Below, one piece after another: positions 34,552-45,333 of a stretch of 64,000 nucleotides of DNA. Origin of the DNA: Dama dama (lineage: Eukaryota > Chordata > Mammalia > Artiodactyla > Cervidae); the NCBI RefSeq assembly GCF_033118175.1, contig NC_083694.1:35301608-35365607 (forward strand), in the 5' to 3' direction. The notes beneath the pieces were generated by a model that saw only the letters and a program-made list of their open reading frames with translations, was not told the DNA's origin and did not search any database. The translations under genes and the position numbers were made by a program. Position 1 is the first letter of the stretch. Every line of letters starts with the position of its first letter.

Positions 34552-34821
34552 TCCTGGAGGTAACAGCCAACACAATTTAAAAAGAAAAATAAATCAATTT
34601 TAAGAAGCATTACATCAATAAGAGAACTTTATAAGGGGGTTGGGTAAAATGTTAATGTATAATGACAGTCCTTATACTATAAACAATACCTAGCTAGATG
34701 TTCCACAGGAGAAGAAGATTTACAAAAGCACTAACAACAACAAAATCTAGGAATGCAGATGAGTAGACAGACAAGACTATGAAAGAGACAAGAACATCCA
34801 GAAATAGACCCAAATACATAT

Positions 34822-35045
34822 GTGCATGTATCCTAAGTCATTTCAGTCATATCTCACTCTTTGTGACCCTATGGACTGTAGCCCTCCAGCTCTTCTGTCC
34901 ACGGGATTCTCCAGGCAAGAATACTAGAGTGGGTTACCATGCCCTCCTCCAGCAGATCTTCCTGACCCAGGGATTGAACCTGTATTCTTGTGTCTCCTGC
35001 ATTGGTAGATGTATTTTTTACCACTAGTGCCACCTGGGAAGCCCT
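34822..35045 (-). mobile_element. Bov-tA SINE, antisense, with exact TSD
   Basis: CCAAATACATAT is repeated exactly at 34810-34821 and 35046-35057. Full-length body. Confidence 0.94.
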
Positions 35046-35072
35046 CCAAATACATATAGTTAAACAGCAAAG

Positions 35073-35303
35073 TGGGCTTCCCTGGTGACTTAGCAGTAAG
35101 GAATCTGCCTGCAATTCAGGAGATGGCCTTCAATGCAGGCGACGCAGTTTCAATCCCTGATTGGAAAGATCCCCTGGAGGAGGAAATGGCAACCCACTCC
35201 AGTATTCTTGCCTGGAAAAATCCCATGGACAGAGGAGTCAGGTGGGCTGCAGTCCATGGGGTGGCAAGAGTCAGACATGACTTAGCAACTAAACCACCAC
35301 CAT
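35073..35303 (+). mobile_element. Bov-tA SINE, sense
   Basis: GGGCTTCCCTGGTGACTTAGC ... GTCAGACATGACTTAGCAAC. It stands only about 15 bp from the TSD of the antisense copy to its left, so the two form a head-to-head pair of about 220-bp inverted arms. Confidence 0.92.
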
Positions 35304-35319
35304 AAAGTAAAGCACAGGA

Positions 35320-36330
35320 AAAATTTCAAAATGGGATTGAAAATATGAATTATATAATAATTTGTGCTGGGAAAGCTAGGTAGCCACCTGGGAAAAAATA
35401 AATTTGAGTTTATATCTCTCTCCAGAATAAATTTGAAATTGATCTAAGATTTGAGTGTAGAAAATGAAATCATAAATGTAATAGATGAACCCATGAAAAA
35501 ATTATTCTCTCAAGTGAGAAAAGTTTTTCTAAGTATAAGCAAAATCCAGAAGCCATAAAAAAACAGATACACTTCACCACATAAAAATGTTTTAAACACT
35601 TTGCATGGTAAGAATAACAATAATCAAAATCAAACAAAAAATTGAGAGAAAATGTTTGCATAAGAAACAAAGAGCTGATTTCTCTAATATATTGACATAA
35701 GGAATTTCTACTAATCAATAAGGAAAATCCCAATAATCCAGCAGCCTAATGGGTGGAGACTGTGAGCAGAAAAGCAGAATACACAGAATATCACAGAAAA
35801 GTAGCTACAGACAACTATTAAAAGAAGAAATGCTACTTTGAAGTACATCAAAATAGCATTTGTTTAACCTAGAGGACTGGCCAAATTTCAAAAGTATGAT
35901 AACGCTGTATCAACTAGAGCTCAGGGAAATAGTCTCAAACATAGACTATATACATTGAAATCAATAAAATCTGTTTGCAGGGTATCTGATCATAGTTAAC
36001 AGAGTTAAAAATACAGCAGATCCGCATTTAGGACTCTATCCTACAGATCTGCTTACACATGTGGTAAAGTGATGTATATAGAAGATGATTCACTGCAACC
36101 TTGTTTATAAAAGCAAAATATGGTAACCACCTAAATATGCATCACTAGAGTACTGTTTATATCAATTCTGGTGTGTATATATATATAATGGTACATTATA
36201 TATAGTAAATAAAGAAAAAGAAGTTTTATGTATACATAGGATGATCTCCAAAGAATGCTTTTAAAAGGAAAAAACAAATAGAGACTGTTGTGTGCAACAT
36301 ACAAACATGTGAGTAAAAATTAATTAATAG
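35320..36330 (+). mobile_element. old L1M 3' UTR, sense
   Basis: GTGCTGGGAAAGCTAGGTAGCCAC, ATGAACCCATGAAAAAATTATTC, AGAAGCCATAAAAAAACAGATAC, CACTGCAACCTTGTTTATAA, AAAATATGGTAACCACCTAAATATGC follow the L1MB/L1MD-type ORF2 end and 3' UTR. Many indels; no frame. Confidence 0.78.
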
Positions 36331-36659
36331 GTCAAGAGATAGAAACATAAAATAGATATTTTAATCCTAGCCAGTAGAGTCTATATTTCAATAGCATCAG
36401 AGACTTCTCCACAGACATCTTTCAATTAGAGCCAAGATACTTTTGATTACATTCTTCACTGGGTAGAATGTACTGCATCCTTATTTTTGCTTGTCAAAAT
36501 TCAACTCATCTTTAGATCCTCCTGTAAATTAGTCTTTATCTTCTTTTTCCTTCAACATTACATCTGAACCTGGGTTTTTTCTTTTTTAATAAAAGGTAGT
36601 AAAATCTATTAAGTCTACATAACGCTGGAAGAAGAGAAAGAAGGGAAAAGAAACAGCTA
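36331..36659. other. no clear feature
   Basis: Unique sequence. Confidence 0.35.
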
Positions 36660-36835
36660 CTAAATATGAATCTGCCAGGCACTCTAATGCCCTGTGTCAC
36701 TTAATTGTATAACAACCATATAATTCAGATACTATTCCAGTTACAAATGTTGAAACTAGATTGAGGAGATTAGAGAATGTTCCCAGTGTCACACATCTAA
36801 CAGTTGAACATGCAGGGGTTTGGACTTGGTTATCC
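36660..36835 (-). mobile_element. MIR SINE, antisense
   Basis: CTGCCAGGCACTCTAATGCC...CAACCATATAATTCAGATACTATTCC...GTGTCACACATCTAACAG is the reverse complement of MIR. Confidence 0.8.
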
Positions 36836-36917
36836 AAGATCTCCCAAATTCCTTTTTTCCACCATACAAACTTATACCTATGGAATTTCTGCCACTTTTC
36901 TTTAGAACCCAAACAAA

Positions 36918-37000
36918 TGTGAGATCATCTAGTTCAACACTCTTGATTTACAAATGAGGACAAAAAAAAAAAAAAAGCTGCAGAGGTTAAGTGCTTTGTA
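36918..37000 (-). mobile_element. ancient SINE-like fragment (MIR family or relative)
   Basis: GAGATCATCTAGTTCAACAC...TTTACAAATGAGGAC, an A15 run, then GCTGCAGAGGTTAAG. The words match an old mammalian SINE/MIR-like consensus interrupted by an expanded A-tract. Confidence 0.5.
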
Positions 37001-37787
37001 AACTAGTTTGTTAGTGTTGTTGGAGAGGGACAGAAGGTCCATAAAAACACATGTATGTAATTAGGACAAGGGATGTAAGGTCAGCCTGGTACTTTACACT
37101 TTTATAGTAGAATTTAGAATTAGCAGGATAATTGATAGTTTTTAAAATTAAAGTACGGTCACATACCACAATCTGGGGAGGTTTAGGAATGAAAAGCATA
37201 AACATCTGAGAATAAATATCCTTCTGTGGAAACGAATGTCCAGCCATGACATTATGAGAATGCTTTAGTGTAATTAATTCTTTGCCAAGCATCTTTCTGG
37301 GCTAAAGACAAAATAAGTTCTTGACATTCTGATACAAAGTCCATGTGCCTGATGATAAAATCCCGAGGTCTCCAGTGCTTACAAGCCTCCTCCCTCCAAT
37401 ATCTGGCTCCCATCCACAGCCTCTACCACTCTGGTTCAGGAAGTAGGCAATTTCCTGCCCTGACTGAGCGGATATTAAGACCTCTTTGTTCCTTATCTCG
37501 GAGAAATAACACCTCTCTGTAATACTTCAAATGGCTGACTGACTTGTGGTCATACCTATCTAAAGGACTCTCTGCTGTTCTTTAACATTAGTGTTGACTG
37601 AGGCAGAGCAATTTGCTCACATTCTAATTGCAAAATATTGTGGGGTGATATGGAGCATGTTGGATTACTATAGTTTATAGACTGTCTATTAGGGTAAAGA
37701 AGGTTTTTAAAAGAACTATAAAGATAGAGACCCTCAACTCATCTACAAACAAACAAACCCACCATTTTATGTCAATTTGTGCTTATG
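37001..37787. other. no clear feature
   Basis: Unique sequence. The 93-residue minus frame at 37011-37292 has no recognisable domain. Confidence 0.4.
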
Positions 37788-37868
37788 GGCTACAGCCCAC
37801 CAGTCTCTTCTGTCCATGCGATTTTTCTAGGCAAGAATACTGGAGTGGGTTGCCATTTCCTTCTCCAC
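37788..37868 (-). mobile_element. Bov-tA SINE internal fragment, antisense
   Basis: GGGCTACAGCCCACCAGTCTC...CTGGAGTGGGTTGCCATTTCC only; both the tail and the tRNA-like head are missing. Confidence 0.85.
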
Positions 37869-38834
37869 GCACTTATGGAAGCATCCTTTCTCCGATGAGA
37901 CATTTTAAATGAATTCATTCATATTGGTGCAGACAAAACTAGAACTTCTAAGCTGTATAATATGGGCAGTTTGACTCTTCTCCTTGGAGGCAATACATAA
38001 ATAGATAACAACTGCTGACAACTTCTTGGTACATCCCAATGTATAAAGACACATGACATATCGATCCATATACATCGGCTGTGTTCTCTACTTGACTGAT
38101 GGTTAGTAATAACCATCTGCACATCCACAGCTTGTCCAGTTTCCAGGTTTCTTCCATTTGGTGGAATGTTCTTAATACAATATTCCTATTCAACACTTCA
38201 AAGCCCTTTCAAAACATTTCACTTTTCATGTAATGCATGCCCTACATTCCTGCTTCTTCTGTTTGGAGCTCTGATACCAGGAATAGCTAAAAAACAGTTC
38301 ATCATGGTAACCAAGTACAGAAAAGAAAATTTCGAAGGAAAAATGTAGAGAGCACATTCTGCCCTCCTCCTTCGTTATCAGGGTTAAAGGAACCAAACTG
38401 TTTTTAGGGCTCATTTAGTCTCACCAGCTTATCTTATAATATTGGACACTGGGCAGGATAACTGACAGCATTTTTAGTAGTGAGATGGGAAAGCTTCCAG
38501 GTAAAGGAGACTCCATGTCCAGACACAGGGGTGATCACTGGGCTACCAGAAGACCCTGACTAAATGACTGAATGGGTCAATGAGGAAGAAACAGAACACA
38601 AGACTAAATAAGTAGGATTGCATATATTTACAAAGGACCTTGACATTTCCATCTGCAATTTGTGGATCAACTTCCTATTTTTCTGGAAATTTTAACACTG
38701 AATCATGTAGCTTACATTTGGAAAGAAACTCAGTATCTCAGCTTTTATTTCTGCCTCCATTACACTTACTTTATTTAGTTATACATTTTTATTTATTTAA
38801 TTTAAAAATCTTTGTCATCCACTAGATTTACATC
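37869..38834. other. unique sequence with overlapping minus-strand frames
   Basis: 37919-38196 holds two overlapping minus frames (69 and 82 residues); neither is recognised. The rest shows nothing clear. Confidence 0.4.
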
Positions 38835-38905
38835 TTTATAGTATCTGGCCCAGATGGCAGGCACATAGTAAGTACTGGAAAACTATCTGCTGAATGAATG
38901 AGGTA
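38835..38905 (+). mobile_element. L2/MIR-like 3' end fragment
   Basis: ATGGCAGGCACATAGTAAGTACTGG...CTGCTGAATGAATGAGG, the common 3' end of L2. Confidence 0.6.
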
Positions 38906-38936
38906 ATCTGAATCAACCTTCTACTCAGAGATAATA

Positions 38937-39132
38937 AGGCTTCCCTGGTAGCTCAGACAATAAAGAATCCACGAGGAGTGTAGGAAACAAAGGAGACTCG
39001 AGTTCAATCCTCGGGTCAGGAAGATCCCCTGGAGAAGGGAGTGGCTACCCACTCCAATATTCTTGCCTGGAGAATTCCATGAACTACAGTCTATGGGGTT
39101 GCAAAGAGTCAGACATGACTGAGTGACTAACA
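38937..39132 (+). mobile_element. Bov-tA SINE, sense
   Basis: AAGGCTTCCCTGGTAGCTCAGAC ... GTCAGACATGACTGAGTGAC. No clear TSD. Confidence 0.9.
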
Positions 39133-39965
39133 GTTTTTCATAGAGGTAATACCTTTTCTAAAAATAGTTTCCCTGAATAGTTGACTCCCTAACCACAGTC
39201 TCTATGAACAACCTTAATGAAGTCTGGCCATCACCATGCCCTTGTCAGGCTGCCATTATTGAGAAAGATCAAACTTCTTTGGAAGAAGAGGGATGTACTT
39301 TAGTTTACCAGGATATTCTAGGTCAAACGATGTGAGAATATTGAATGATGCTTATGTTGCTGGTAGGTACTAGGCTTTAGGTAAGATACAAGGAAAGTAA
39401 ATATGCTTCTTAAAAAGCCTTATGGAATTAGACATCACCATATCTATTTTCCATATAAGTAACTGAGGTTAAGCTATGGGTACTTTATTCAAGACAGGAG
39501 ACAACATAATACTGAAATTCATTTGAAATCAAGTCTGGCTTAGAAATTTAGATTCTTCCTCACTTACTACACTGCCTGTATTAAAAAATATAAAACAAAA
39601 TTGCTGCCCTCAAATAAGTCACAATATAGTTGAACAGACAGATTTGTAAATGCTCACTATCATGTTTATTACAAGTGTGTAAAATGCACTAAACACAGAG
39701 AAAGCAATTAGTTTGGCCTGAAGTTTGGAAATGTCAGGGAATGTTTCATCAAAGCAATGGCTTTTCACCTGGTTCATGAAGATGACTATCAAGTGGAATC
39801 AACATGACTCATCAGAATGAGTCTCCCAAAAGGAGACCAAGAGCTCAGTGCAGCCGTTCTCATGGGGGCACATAATATGTCCCAGCCAGGCTAGGAACAC
39901 ATCCAAGTCAATATGTGCTATCTTCAGTGGGATCCTTACAAGATTTTGTTTGCTTAATACGCAGT
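39133..39965. other. mostly unique; weak MIR-like patches
   Basis: 39440-39530 recalls antisense MIR. 39605-39770 (GCTGCCCTCAAATAAGTCAC...GTCAGGGAATGTTTC) recalls an old mammalian repeat I cannot name. Confidence 0.35.
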
Positions 39966-40224
39966 TGTTATTGTTTAGTCACTCAGTCCTGGTGTCCTAA
40001 CTTTTTGTAACCCTATGGACTGCAGCCCACCAAACTCCTTTGCCCATAGAATTTCCCAGGCAAGAATACAGGAGTGGGTTGCCATTTCCTTCTCTAGGGG
40101 ATCTTTCCTACCCAGGGATTGAACTCACATCTCCTGCAAGTCTCTTGCCTTGCAGCTGGATTCTTTTTTTCTTTTTTTTTTTTTTGCAGCTGGATTCTTT
40201 ACCACTGAGCCAGTGGGGAAGCCC
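39966..40224 (-). mobile_element. Bov-tA SINE, antisense, with an internal T-tract insertion
   Basis: GTTATTGTTTAGTCACTCAG ... CACTGAGCCAGTGGGGAAGCCC. Inside the tRNA-like head a T-tract (40167-40184, one C) lies between two identical 16-bp copies of TGCAGCTGGATTCTTT (40151-40166 and 40185-40200), adding 34 bp to a normal copy. Confidence 0.93.
40151..40200. repeat. 16-bp direct repeat around a T-tract
   Basis: Exact direct repeat TGCAGCTGGATTCTTT with an 18-nt T-rich spacer. It looks like a TSD around an insertion consisting only of a poly(A) tail, read here as poly(T). A slipped tandem duplication with T expansion is the alternative. Confidence 0.9.
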
Positions 40225-40889
40225 ACTTGATACATAAGTACCCCCTTAAATCTCTCCACCTGTGTGTGTATGTGGGCATGTATGAATATGCCCCCCCCCC
40301 ACCACCCCCCGCACACACCACCTGCTACCAGCATCATCGTCATAAACACTCCATTGTCATGTCTGGACAAGATGTTTTAGTGCCCTTTCTACTCTTCTCA
40401 CTGCCTCTGAGCATTAATAAACAAGCCACTCAGTTTATGTGATTATAAGAGTACAACCAAAGGAATTTTAAATGCCAGGCATGGTTAATTTAACTGACTT
40501 GAATGCTATGAACACTTGTATAACACCAAAATTTAGCATCAAGAATAAATACAGACTGGGCACCAGTCGAGACGTTTCCTGAACTCCTCAGTTTCATAAC
40601 AGAAATTGGTGAATGCCCTCTGCAATTTGCTTTTAATGTGGATGGAACCAGTCTCTCATGGAAATAGAAAGCTTCCTCTATGTTTATGGCACATTAGAAA
40701 AAAAAAAAAAAAAGACTGGCTTTAAGGCAGCCACACAGACCACCTCACTCTTTTGCTTAGAGGAGACTGAATAGAGAATTTAAAATTCAAACTGCAGCTT
40801 GCTCATCACAAAGAAAACTACCCAATACTAATGGGCTAAAAGCAAATTAAACTTGCTGGTATTCTGTTATTCAAACAGAACAATAGGGG
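40225..40889. other. unique with C-rich and A-rich runs
   Basis: C10 plus C6 at 40291-40310 and an A16 run near 40690-40705. Nothing else clear. Confidence 0.45.
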
Positions 40890-41480
40890 TTATTTGAGAT
40901 ATTCAGTAAGTGGTTGATTTGTGATTATTGTTTAGCTGTTAATAGGTATTGTGAGAACAATGACCTTTCAAAGAAAATACTGCTGCTTCTGAACAATGCC
41001 CCTGGTCACTCAATAAACTTTGAGCCTTTGGCAGCAAATCTTAATTTTCTTCTACTCAATTCATGCAGCATTCAATTCATGCAGTACTCAATTCTACTCA
41101 ACTTGTGCAGCATTCAATGAAGCAAGAATAATTGTGTATCCAAGATGGACTGACGGTAACCTCATTTCATAGCTCATCCATGATACTGAGGCTGGGGGGT
41201 AGGGCATGTGTCTGGGATTTGGGCACAATTCTACCAACAGGTTAAGCAAAATATTGAAAAATGATGGTGGGAAGTGATATGAACAGTGTGTAGAGAGAAG
41301 TCTAATTTGAGAGTGGACCTGATTTCCTTTAGTCTTGAACTTGATGTACCTCAGATTCCCAACCCTGCATGGTTTGTACCACTGGATAGTCTTAAAGAGG
41401 TCATGGAAGATGATGTGCAGGTGATATTAACTCCTTACAATGAGTCCTTAGAGAGCAAGAGATGCTGCTGCTGCTGAGAA
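40890..41480 (+). mobile_element. Tigger/pogo-like transposase remnant
   Basis: The frame at 40914-41120 reads YCENNDLSKKILLLLNNAPGHS, matching the DDE-domain LLLDNAPGHP segment of Tigger-type transposases; the catalytic Asp of DNAPGH is Asn. The downstream frame at 41286-41477 (EVMEDDVQVILTPYNESL) may be the acidic C-terminal part. An internal tandem repeat at 41051-41118 interrupts it. Highly decayed. Confidence 0.55.
41051..41118. repeat. short tandem repeat of CAATTCATGCAG-type units
   Basis: CTACTCAATTCATGCAGCATT, CAATTCATGCAGTACT, CAATTCTACTCAACTTGTGCAGCATTCAAT: at least three imperfect units. Confidence 0.75.
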
Positions 41481-41774
41481 TTCAGTTTTCTAGTGCAAAA
41501 AACTTTAATATGTTAAAAGGAGACTTCTGAAAAAGAGGTCGTAGAAATGGGAACCACAGCAGGGAGCTGTTAAAGAAAATGCTGAAAACACTCACCTACA
41601 ATGAAGTGAATAAGTAAGGAGAAAAGAGACATCTTTAGAAAAACTCAGTTCTATCTGGATTCACAGAAAGAAGCAAAGGAATATCAACCTAGGCAGAAGT
41701 TGAGGAAACTATGCCTCTTACAGCATGGTCTTTCTTCCACGTTGTCACATTATCTTTTGCGGGGAAAATAATCT
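41481..41774. other. no clear feature
   Basis: Unique sequence. Confidence 0.35.
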
Positions 41775-41930
41775 TGGAACTTTAGAACTAGAAGGACCAC
41801 TAGAGATCACCTACTCCAACTCTATTATTATACAACTGGGAAGACTGAGGGCCCAGAAGTAGTGACTGACCCAGGCTGCACAGCCAGTAATTGGCCAACA
41901 CAGGGCTACAGTTTGTCCTTCAGACTTCTG
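41775..41930 (-). mobile_element. ancient SINE-like fragment (MIR family or relative)
   Basis: ACTAGAAGGACCACTAGAGATCACCTACTCC...GAAGACTGAGGGCCCAGAAG...CAGGCTGCACAGCCAGTAATTGG, the same old consensus as at 36918-37000. Confidence 0.55.
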
Positions 41931-42105
41931 ATGTTCTCTGATTTCAGGATCAGAAGACTCTAGGTCTAGTATTTGTTCTTCTACCAACTAGTTATTTAAG
42001 AGATTCTGCAAGATCCCTGTGCTCAGCTTTTTCATCTACCCTGTTCCATGCAATTATTAGATCAAAATGAAGATCTGGCACATAGCATTTATGGTAAAAA
42101 TCAAA

Positions 42106-42160
42106 TGTGTGTGTGTGTGTGTGTGTGGGTGGGTGGGTGGGTATGTGTGTGTGTGTGTGT
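42106..42160. repeat. compound TG / GGGT microsatellite
   Basis: TG run, then four GGGT-type units, then a second TG run, at the 3' end of the adjacent antisense Bov-tA. The minus frame reading THTHTH is an artefact of this repeat. Confidence 0.95.
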
Positions 42161-42376
42161 AGTGTTGTTTCAGTCATGCCTGACACTTTGAGATCCTATG
42201 GACCTGTGGCCCACCAGCCTCTTCTGTCCATGGGATTTTCCAGGCAAGAATACTGGAGTGGGTTTCCATGTCCTCCTGCAGGGGATCTTCCCAACCCAGG
42301 GATCGAACCCACGTCTCTTATGTCTCATGCATTGGCAGGCGGGTTCTTTACCACTAGTACCACACCTGAGAAGCCC
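42161..42376 (-). mobile_element. Bov-tA SINE, antisense, tail is a microsatellite
   Basis: TGTTGTTTCAGTCATGCCTGACAC ... CACTAGTACCACACCTGAGAAGCCC, full length; its tail runs into the TG/GGGT array. The two long plus frames across it are chance ORFs. Confidence 0.92.
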
Positions 42377-42525
42377 AAAAAGAAAACAATATTATTCAAA
42401 AGTAAAGGATTCCTACCAGATGGTATCTCTTTGGAAGTAAGGGATGAAAATTAACTTTGTATCTTTCTTAGGGTTTAGCACAGACACTACATGAATAACA
42501 ATGAAATGAACTTTCATTTTATGTT
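42377..42525. other. no clear feature
   Basis: Short unique stretch. Confidence 0.35.
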
Positions 42526-42596
42526 ATTATTTATTTTTATTTGAGTATAACTGCTTCACAATGTTGTGTTAATTTCTGCTATACAACATGCATCTT
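42526..42596 (-). mobile_element. artiodactyl L1 3' tip, antisense
   Basis: TTATTTTTATTTGAGTATAACTGCTTCACAATGTTGTG...CTGCTATACAACATG, about 70 bp of the L1 3' end. Confidence 0.7.
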
Positions 42597-43504
42597 CTCC
42601 ACAGGACATTCACAGAGCACATAAAAGTGACATCCTCTCTCTCATTTTGGAAGTGGCTGAATTTCAGTGGGTTTATTTTGTAAAATTAAACTAGCTTCTT
42701 GTTGGCACTGTCAGGGAAAGAATGGTCCAAATTGCCATACTTGATTTTATATTTCAGCTCTAGAGAATAGCAATGTTAGTTACATTCATCATCAGAAAGT
42801 TCTAGGACCAAATTTTACCAGGTGAACCAGTATTGTTGCTAAGGAAATAAGATATTTAAGAGAAATAAAGTTGACCCTCAAATTTGGTTTCCCCCACCAA
42901 AAGATTTACAGAGGGTATATTTTAACTTACAGAGCCTTCGTTGCCATCAAGACCCTCTTGGGTTCTTAACTTTTTGTCAACGAACATCTAAAGTGCTCCC
43001 AGAGACAAGGTCATCATCCTCCTATGTTGTGACAGCAAAGCCATGGAAAATCCCCACACATTTTGGTGTTTCAAAATGTACTCTTGGGTGGACATTGCTA
43101 ACTCATAATATATTTTAATGTCCATTCACAACTTCCTGAATTTTTAAGTTTAGGAAAAACTTATTCCTATTTTACTTATAGGAGAAGTTCCACAAGGGAA
43201 AAAAATTACTCTATAGGATAAAATAAGATATACATACAATTTGACCTAAGCAAACTACCATAACTTGGACTTACTTAGAAGCAGTCTCTGGATCAGAGTG
43301 ATGAGGAAACCAGAAAAAAAGGGAGCATCAGCATATGACCTCTATGTTGTGCAAGGTGGTATACAGTGGTATTGTCCAAGGTGTGAACTTTCTTTATGAA
43401 AAGTCCAGACAAGACAGCTCAAATAAAATGACTTCAGGAGTTCGGTGAAGATCCACAGCATGCTGTAAGGGACAAGTATTATTTGTGAAGACTACATGTA
43501 GTCA
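42597..43504. other. unique sequence, no gene seen
   Basis: No repeat or convincing ORF. Confidence 0.4.
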
Positions 43505-43735
43505 CACTGCAGACCATAGGCTTTAGCGTCAGACAGATTTGAGTTTAAATTCTAGTTTCACCACTTACTAGCTGACTGACTTTCAAAAACCACTTGATCT
43601 CTTCAAACCTCAATCTCTTCATCTGGAAAGTGGAGATAATGGTGACTGCCTCCATGGGCTGCAATGAAGTTAGGTGGGACCTGAGTGTGAAGCTTTACAC
43701 AATACCTGGCATATAGCAAGAGACTTTTAAAAAAT
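43505..43735 (+). mobile_element. MIR SINE, nearly full length
   Basis: GCTTTAGCGTCAGACAGATTTGAG...CACCACTTACTAGCTGACTGAC...CAATCTCTTCATCTGG...ATACCTGGCATATAGC covers most of MIR in sense. Confidence 0.85.
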
Positions 43736-44435
43736 GGCTACTCCAGGGGATCAGAGATGTAACCCAAAGGTTATGAGGACTAGGCAGAGAGGAGTAGTGT
43801 CTTATCATTGCAAGCGAGAAAGCATGACAAGTCCAGAAATCCCATTTAAATCTTCTGATTTTCTCTCTGTCTTTTTTTTTGGTTGTTTTCAATTGTTGTT
43901 GTTGCTTTTTATTTTTTCAAGTTTTATTTATTTATTTATTTTGTTACTTTACAATATTGTATTGGTTTTGCCATACATTGACATGCATCCACCATGGGTG
44001 TACATGTGTTCCCCATCCTGAACCCCCCTTCGACCTCCCCCCCATCCCATCCCTCTGGGTCATCCCAGTGCACCAGCCCCGAGCACCCTGTATCATGCAT
44101 CGAACCTGGACTGGCGATTTGTTTCACGTATGATAATTCACATGTTTCAATGCCATTCTCCCATATCATCCCACCCTCTCCCTCTCCCACAGAGTCCAAA
44201 AGACTGTTCTATACATCTGTGTCTCTTTTGCTGTCTCACATACAGGGTTATCGTTACCATCTTTCTAAATTCCATATATATGCGTTAGTATACTGTATTG
44301 GTGTTTTTCTTTCTGGCTTACTTCACTCTGTATAATGGGCTCCAGTTTCATCCATCTCATTAGGACTGATTCAAATGTATTCTTTTTAATGGGTGAGTAA
44401 TATTCCATTGTGTATATGTACCACAGCTTTCTTAT

Positions 44436-45248
44436 TCATTCATCTGCTGATGGACATCTAGGTTGCTTCCATGTTCTGGCTATTATAAATAGTGCTGTGA
44501 TGAACACTGGGGTGCACGTGTCTCTTTCAATTCTGGGTTCCTCGGTGTGTATGCCCAGCAGTGGGATTGCTGGGTGATATGGCAGTTCTATTTCCAGTTT
44601 TTTAAGGAATCTCCACACTGTTCTCCATAGTGGCTGTACTAGTTTGCATTCCCACCAACAGTGTAAGAGGGTTCCCTTTTCTCCACACCCTCTCCAGCAT
44701 TTATTGCTTGTAGACTTTTGGATAGCAGCCATTCTGACTGGCATGAAATGGTACCTCATTGTGGTTTTGATTTGCATTTCTCTGATAATGAGTGATGTTG
44801 AGCATCTTTTTATGTGTTTGTTAGCCATCTGTATGTCTTCTTTAGAGAAATGTCTGTTTAGTTCTTTGGCCCACTTTTTGATTGGGTCGTTTATTTTTCT
44901 GGAATTGAGTTGCAGGAGTTGCTTATATATTTTTGAGATTAATTCCTTGTCCATTGCTTCGTTTGCTATTATTTTCTCCCATTCTGAAGGCTGTCTTTTC
45001 ACCTTGATTATAGTTTCCTTTGTTGTGCAGAAGCTTTTAATTTTAATTAGGTCCCATTTGTTTACTTTTGCTTTTATTTCCAATATTCTGGGAGGTGGGT
45101 CATAGAGGATCCTGCTGTGATATATGTCAGAGAGTGTTTTGCCTGTGTTTTCCTCTAGGAGTTGTATAGTTTCTGGTCTCATGTTTAGACCTTTAATCCA
45201 TTTTGAGTTTATTTTTGTGTATGGTGTTAGAAAGTGTTCTAGTTTCAT
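44436..45248 (-). pseudogene. L1 ORF2, C-terminal region
   Basis: 270-residue frame from KLEHFLTPYTKINSKW to the C-terminal cysteine-rich segment (C184 W R G C ... H ... C201, the CX3CX7HX4C pattern) and CKLVQPLWRTVWRFLKKLEIELPY. Continues the ORF2 order from 45334-46161 after about 85 bp in another frame. Confidence 0.92.
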
Positions 45249-45333
45249 TTTTTCACAGGTGGTTGACCAGTTTTCCCAGCACCACTTGTTAAAGAGATTG
45301 TATTTTCTCCATTGTATATTCTTGTCTCCTTTG

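Noticed and set aside
42106..42186. His-Thr repeat protein on the minus strand
   Set aside because: Translation of the TG microsatellite.
43734..44335. Cluster of frames of 84-113 residues on both strands
   Set aside because: They lie in the L1 3' UTR, where several frames happen to be open; no protein is encoded there in the family.
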